Shown one piece after another: positions 34,797-64,000 of a stretch of DNA of 64,000 nucleotides (its first letter is position 1; each line of letters starts with the position of its first letter). A model generated the notes under the pieces. It saw only the letters and a list, made by a program, of their open reading frames with translations. It did not search any database and was not told where the DNA came from. Where the stretch lies: NCBI GenBank assembly GCA_902728285.1, contig CACVBU010000726.1, forward strand, positions 2,311,248 through 2,375,247. The letters run 5' to 3'. The position numbers were made by a program, and so were the translations under genes. This DNA is from Clytia hemisphaerica. Its lineage: Eukaryota > Cnidaria > Hydrozoa > Leptothecata > Clytiidae.

Positions 34797-35323
34797 CAGT
34801 CTGAGAAATCCTTCTAATTGCACGCCTAAAATTCCGAGATTTTTAATGCGTAATTGCACGGCTATCAAATTGTAAGGTTTTTAAAAGTGTTTTTACCTAT
34901 CAGCTATCAATTTCATGCTCCAAATAATCTAAATCAGTATTATAATCATTGCTTACATTGAGATACATCATTTATATACAAGGTTATTAGAAAAGAAATG
35001 AAAACACTTTTCGTTTGTGCGAGTGTTCAAAATAGACGATTTTCCTTGAGTTTTCTCAGAAAAAAATCTGGAATGCTTGGTCAATTTTACGCAAAATTTT
35101 ACAAAGATTCCAATTCAAAAATCAGTTTTTGTCCGTTTGACCATATTTGCATCCGTTTTTTAAAAAAGTTAGCCCCACTATATTACTCAAGTTTCTTCAA
35201 GCAGGGCGGAGAATTAAGCGTGCAATTGCATATGGGTGGACTCGGGCGCACTATGATAAGCGCGCATTTACAAGTTTACGTCTGCGGAAGTTAAGCGTGC
35301 AATTAGAAGGATTTCTCAGACTG
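34797..35323. mobile_element. 527-bp inverted-repeat element with ACTGA target duplication
   Basis: The ends are CAGTCTGAGAAATCCTTCTA, continuing ATTGCACGC, and the exact reverse complement at 35295-35323. ACTGA flanks both sides (34792-34796, 35324-35328). A short GCAATTGCA-type word recurs inside the arms. The 5-bp duplication and CAG...CTG ends recall CACTA- or Chapaev-like elements, but their transposase is not here and the class is unproven. Confidence 0.75.
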
Positions 35324-37983
35324 ACTGAACCTGATCGAAGACGACCCTGTCGAACGAAAGAAATATTTCTATCCCCAGACAAACAAATTGCGCTGCCAGA
35401 TAAGTGAACCACGCGGCTGGATAAGTGAACGTGTTGTCACGAGTTAACGTACGGTCGACTAAGTTCGCATGAAAGCGGGCAGAATAGGGATGGTGAAATT
35501 GACGCCCATGTGTGATCGCCCAATTGTTTAAGTACGTCTCGCAGACCACGCGTTCAGTCCGGGGTAAGTCTCAAAAAGTAATGTTAAAATCCTCGGACAC
35601 GCAACAAGAAAATCCCTGGAGTCCGGGGAATCGGCAGGGTCGTTCGAACATAATTCAACTTTACCAGAATCTTTTAGTTTTGTGATTGTTCGATTTGGTT
35701 GCGGTAATCTAACACCTATCGTTTGATAATGTTAGATTAGATTGGTACCTGTGAAAAAGGGTAATTTGCATCATTTGAGGGAAACTTTACATTGCCTCCA
35801 AACTGCAGACCTTTCTTGGTCTGCACTTTGTCTAAGCTAAAATGTAAATTAAATGTTTTTGACTTTTGAATTTTTACAATTTTATTACCAGAAAGCTCTA
35901 CCAGTTTCCCTTTTTCACGGTAATCAAACAGTCTGATTGACATCACCTAGATATTTATTACAAATTATCTATTGACAGTTTCTTCTTCTCTATTCCTATT
36001 TCAGCTTTATGGTTTTGCCTTCCAGCCGTTGTTCATTCACCATGACAAATACCATATTAACCATTAAAGTAGTTTTACACGTTGGATGTACCGTCAACTG
36101 CTTTAAAGCCAGATTGACTATATGTTTTTACGAGGTCTGAATCGCTGCTTCAAATACGCTGAGTTTGCACAAAGATAGCAGTTGTTCAACCAATCATCAA
36201 ACTTCATTTTAATATAACATTTTAATGACAAGAGAGTTTTGACTTCAAAATGTTGAACAAGAATTGGAATGAATTGTCTGCGTTTTTAATGGAGCTGTGC
36301 AATGTTTGTGCAATGGGACACCAAAACAGCAACCATATTAACCGAACCTCCACAGAATCATCTTTTTTGTACTGTCCAAGAAACATGGAAATCTGTTGAA
36401 GAGGATGTGACGATAGAGAGAAAAAGCTGACCAGAAAGCAGTATGTCCCATGTTATCTCAAGTAATCCCATTTTAGAGCAGTACACAAACTTGACATTAA
36501 CACTCCTTTTGTTGGAGAAATTCCTGAAGGATATTTCATGTTATGTTCCTGTTGTTTGGTTGTATTTTGAATCATTTTGGTTTTGGAATGCTTCTGTACC
36601 CACTGTATTCTTTACAAAACAATATTACATTACGATATAGACAACAACTTATATCATTGTCAAAATGTAGTCTTGGAAATTATAAATTCATGTTTTGATA
36701 TGTTTGTTATTTTTATTTTTGTTATTGTTGTTTCAAAGAAAATGCTTTTGAGAAGAAAGTCATTCTAAATATTTCCTGAAGATTATTCCAAGACCCTGCC
36801 TATAAAACATGATTAAAGCTTTGTAATTCAAGCTATTAAATTATATCTATTAAAGGGGGCATGTTTAGTGCAAGATATGGCTGAGAAAAATTGAATACTT
36901 TGCAATATCACTGTATTTCTGACAAAAATAAACACGGCATTTCGCCTTTTCTGAATTTCAATCAATCACTGTCGAATGCCTGTCATCGGGAGCATCATAG
37001 CGAAAGCTACTTGCTAGTATTTAAAGATTCTGTTTTTTAGGAAGCGGGACAGTTTTGTAAATTTTAAATGTATATTTTGTTCAACAATAAAGAAACCGTG
37101 AAATTGTCATAAACAAACTTCATCTTTATCAAAAGAAGGCTGTTGGCAGATTATGAAATTAGAATTCTGGAAATTGACTCTGCCCCTATGAGGAATTTGC
37201 CCTTCAAAGTAAGCTGCCTTTTTGCAGGATATTTTTATTGACGGCCGTCTGGCTTCGTCACTCGAGTATTCGGAAATGTGTTTCTTTGGTGAGAGAAATT
37301 TTAGGAAAATTGTAATGTACTCGGTAGATATAAAGGTTACAAGGTAAGAACAAACTAAAGCCTGTCTCAAAAGTATGTGGCCACTTTAACATTTTTGACA
37401 ATCCCTCAACATACCAATAAGCTATACACCGTTAGAAAGATATTTCCAAGGAGAAAAAGCAATAGTCTTTAGAATATTTGAGCATTGCTTATTTTAAATC
37501 TGAATTCAGATTTTTCCGTGTCTTTCTTAGATAAACAAATGATACTTTTATAGACCTACCTGGTTATGCATTTAACACATTAATAATTGATATTATCTAC
37601 GTGACGTGACCATTAAACAATCATTCAGAACACAAATAGTGAAGATCTATTAAAATTAGTCGTTTGTTTCTTATAAAAAAAGCGTTTAGAAACCAAAATT
37701 TCATGCTCTTGAAATATTCTTTCATATTCAAGACTTCGTGAGCAAAAAAACATCTATCTCATCAAAAAAATGAGTAATTTTGGCTAAGAACATTGATGTA
37801 TGCTTATTAATAGTGACAATCCATGAATCACTACACATCTAAAAAAACTCTAACGGAAAAAAGATAGCGGCCGATTGATGATACGATTTTGATTTTAGGA
37901 AATAAAGGAGAAAAAAAGATAACATTGCATTGCAATTTTTAATCACAATTAAGTAAATGGTTTAGAAAAATTATATTTTAGAA

Positions 37984-38063
37984 GACGATGGTTCAACGCC
38001 ATGAAGAGTAGGCTTTGTAGAGCTTTGTTAAATTTTCGAAAACTTTTTAAAAAACGTTGTAAA
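37984..38063 (+). repeat. 5'-truncated SINE copy
   Basis: About 80 bp (GATGGTTCAACGCCATGAAG through AAAACGTTGTAAA) match the body of the SINE at 38427-38561. The tRNA-like A box is absent, as expected for 5' truncation during target-primed reverse transcription. Confidence 0.7.
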
Positions 38064-38426
38064 CACACACGTTTTAGCGTATTAATATATAGATAGATAG
38101 ATTTATAGATTAGAGAGACAATTTCAAAGTGAAAGTTTAAAAGACCCTCTTGTCATACCCTTAAATGAAATAACTAATTTTACGCATGCCAAAATTGGCT
38201 TACTGGTTCAAGAGAATGCACATTCTTCAAAAAGACCAGAGTTCAAACCAGGACAAAGTATAATATAAAGATGTTTTGAAAAGTTTTGAAATTGATAGGG
38301 AGCCACTATTGTAAACAGAAAGTTTAAAGAGCATCTGAATAAGAATTCTTCAAAATGAAAAATAAAATTTGGGAAGAAGGCTGATTTTAGCCCATCCAGC
38401 TCCAAACTTCCTGTATAGAAAATAGT

Positions 38427-38561
38427 ATCTTGGGGTCTCAAAGTTAGTCTAGTGGTAGGAAATCTGCATAAAGTGCAAAAAGATGATGGTTCAACGCCAT
38501 GAAGAGGAGGCTTTGTAGAGGTTTGTTAAATTTTCGAAAACTTTTTAAAAAACGTTGTAAA
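38427..38561 (+). mobile_element. tRNA-derived SINE with polymerase III boxes
   Basis: It starts near TGGGGTCTCAAAGTTAGTCT with an A-box-like TTAGTCTAGTGGTAGG and a B-box-like GATGGTTCAACGCC, followed by a body shared with 37984-38063. Stems do not pair well enough for a functional tRNA. Confidence 0.6.
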
Positions 38562-39669
38562 GGCATTTTTTCTTTAAGGCTTGGATTGAAAATGTTGAAT
38601 CTCAATGTTGGTAAAAATAACCTATTTCAGAATAAATAAATTAACACAAAGATGTCACTTTTTAGAATCTGTTTTCTACTTCTTTAAAAAATAAACATGA
38701 CAAGTTTAAAAGTAAAATCTTTTTCCACGAATTGCAGGGAATATGATCCAATGCCTCCTTGAGTTTCTCTTTCACAGGCAGGTGTAATCAAAGTCCGCAT
38801 AAAAAACCCTGGTCTGGAAGCTTATTGTTTTAAAATTTTGTTATCATTTTTCTTTGTTGATCTCAAAAGATAAAAATCGATTTACCCAGTTTTTGATCAC
38901 GTTACCAAGTACTCCTCCTGGGATTGGTTTAAGATTTACTCACATGATCAAAAAGTGAGCAAAACAAACTAATTTCTCAACTTAAGTTCAAGTAATGAAA
39001 AAATGGAAAGAAACAAAAGGCTTCCAGACCGGGGCTTTTTATACGGACTATGTTGTTGTCAACGGCAAGCTCAAATATAGAACAACTTGTGGGATGAGGG
39101 ACTGGGCACAAAAAACATGGAGGTCCAATAAATAGATAAAGAAAGGCACGCATCCAAAAGAGGAGGGATATAACAAGGTTTAGAAAAATATCCCTACTTA
39201 ATTTCCCATAAATTTCCTTAGTTTTTCCTGAAATCTTCCCCCCTTAAGTTATGTCTCTTACGCGAGCAAGTCAAGAAATATTTTTGTCTCAAAACTATAT
39301 CAAGAGCTTCCCAAGACTTATTAAAAATAAAAAAATTATTACGATAAAAAGTTATCAAAAAACCTTATAAAGTATTACGTAATACATCATCAGTCAGTGG
39401 TGACTTTTTAATACATGTTTTAGTCCTTGTTTTGAAATGTACAATGTGGCATTATTCCATAGGGTTTTTGTAATCAAAAACTACGTTGATAATCTGCATG
39501 TCCACTATTTCAAAGTTTGATCAGTATGTCGTAAGTTCTGCTCCCAAGACCCAAGACAGAAAATCAAAGCAAAAGATAATAAATTTCTAGTTGTTTTTTT
39601 AGGTAACAATCCTTGCGTTCAATCTGAGGAGATGAGAATCAAAATGTCCATCTGTGGCCGTTCGTTGTC

Positions 39670-64000
<24,331 letters not shown>

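Larger units (their letters stand above)
33519..39669. other. 6 kb between convergent EGF and PRPF8 genes, no gene recognised
   Basis: No exon with recognisable similarity on either strand. It contains a 62-bp tandem duplication (34272-34395), an inverted-repeat element (34797-35323), two copies of a SINE body (37984-38063 and 38427-38561) and otherwise AT-rich sequence. The 3' ends of both neighbouring genes fall at its borders. Confidence 0.6.

Overview
This is a window of AT-rich, intron-rich eukaryotic DNA from a metazoan. Four protein-coding genes can be reconstructed from spliced exons with GT-AG junctions and matching phases. They are ethanolamine-phosphate cytidylyltransferase (minus strand, 3.7-13.7 kb), class I fructose-bisphosphate aldolase (minus strand, 18.2-22.2 kb), an EGF-domain protein with two repeats resembling beta/gamma-crystallin Greek keys (plus strand, about 30.2-33.5 kb), and the spliceosome core protein PRPF8 (minus strand, 39.7 kb to beyond the right edge). 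The animal-type sequences, a CR1/L2/Jockey-like LINE, tRNA-derived SINEs and many short inverted-repeat elements suggest an invertebrate. A sponge or cnidarian is possible, but I cannot fix the phylum.

Layout. 1-3.7 kb holds no recognisable gene. The cytidylyltransferase has five coding exons per transcript and two near-identical alternative first exons (12542-12762 and 13525-13706). Its 5.9 kb intron holds a 5'-truncated LINE and several repeats. 13.7-18.2 kb is gene-free. The four aldolase exons are split by a 2.4 kb intron full of repeats. 22.2-30.1 kb is a repeat-rich intergenic desert with nested elements. The EGF gene then runs rightwards and converges on PRPF8 across 6 kb without a recognisable gene. 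PRPF8 shows 34 exons coding 2,282 residues, lacking only about the first 50. Its 4.9 kb intron between 50611 and 55484 holds three inverted-repeat elements and one small disrupted ORF on the other strand.

The genes are unrelated in function: phospholipid synthesis, glycolysis, a probable secreted protein and pre-mRNA splicing. I see no operon or cluster logic.

The most unusual feature is the non-coding part. At least fifteen non-autonomous elements have terminal inverted repeats, and several have recognisable target-site duplications. Many of them are built by reiterating one short family-specific word throughout their length. Next in interest are the duplicated, selection-preserved first exon of the cytidylyltransferase, the HVGL change in its second catalytic motif, and the Greek-key/EGF protein.
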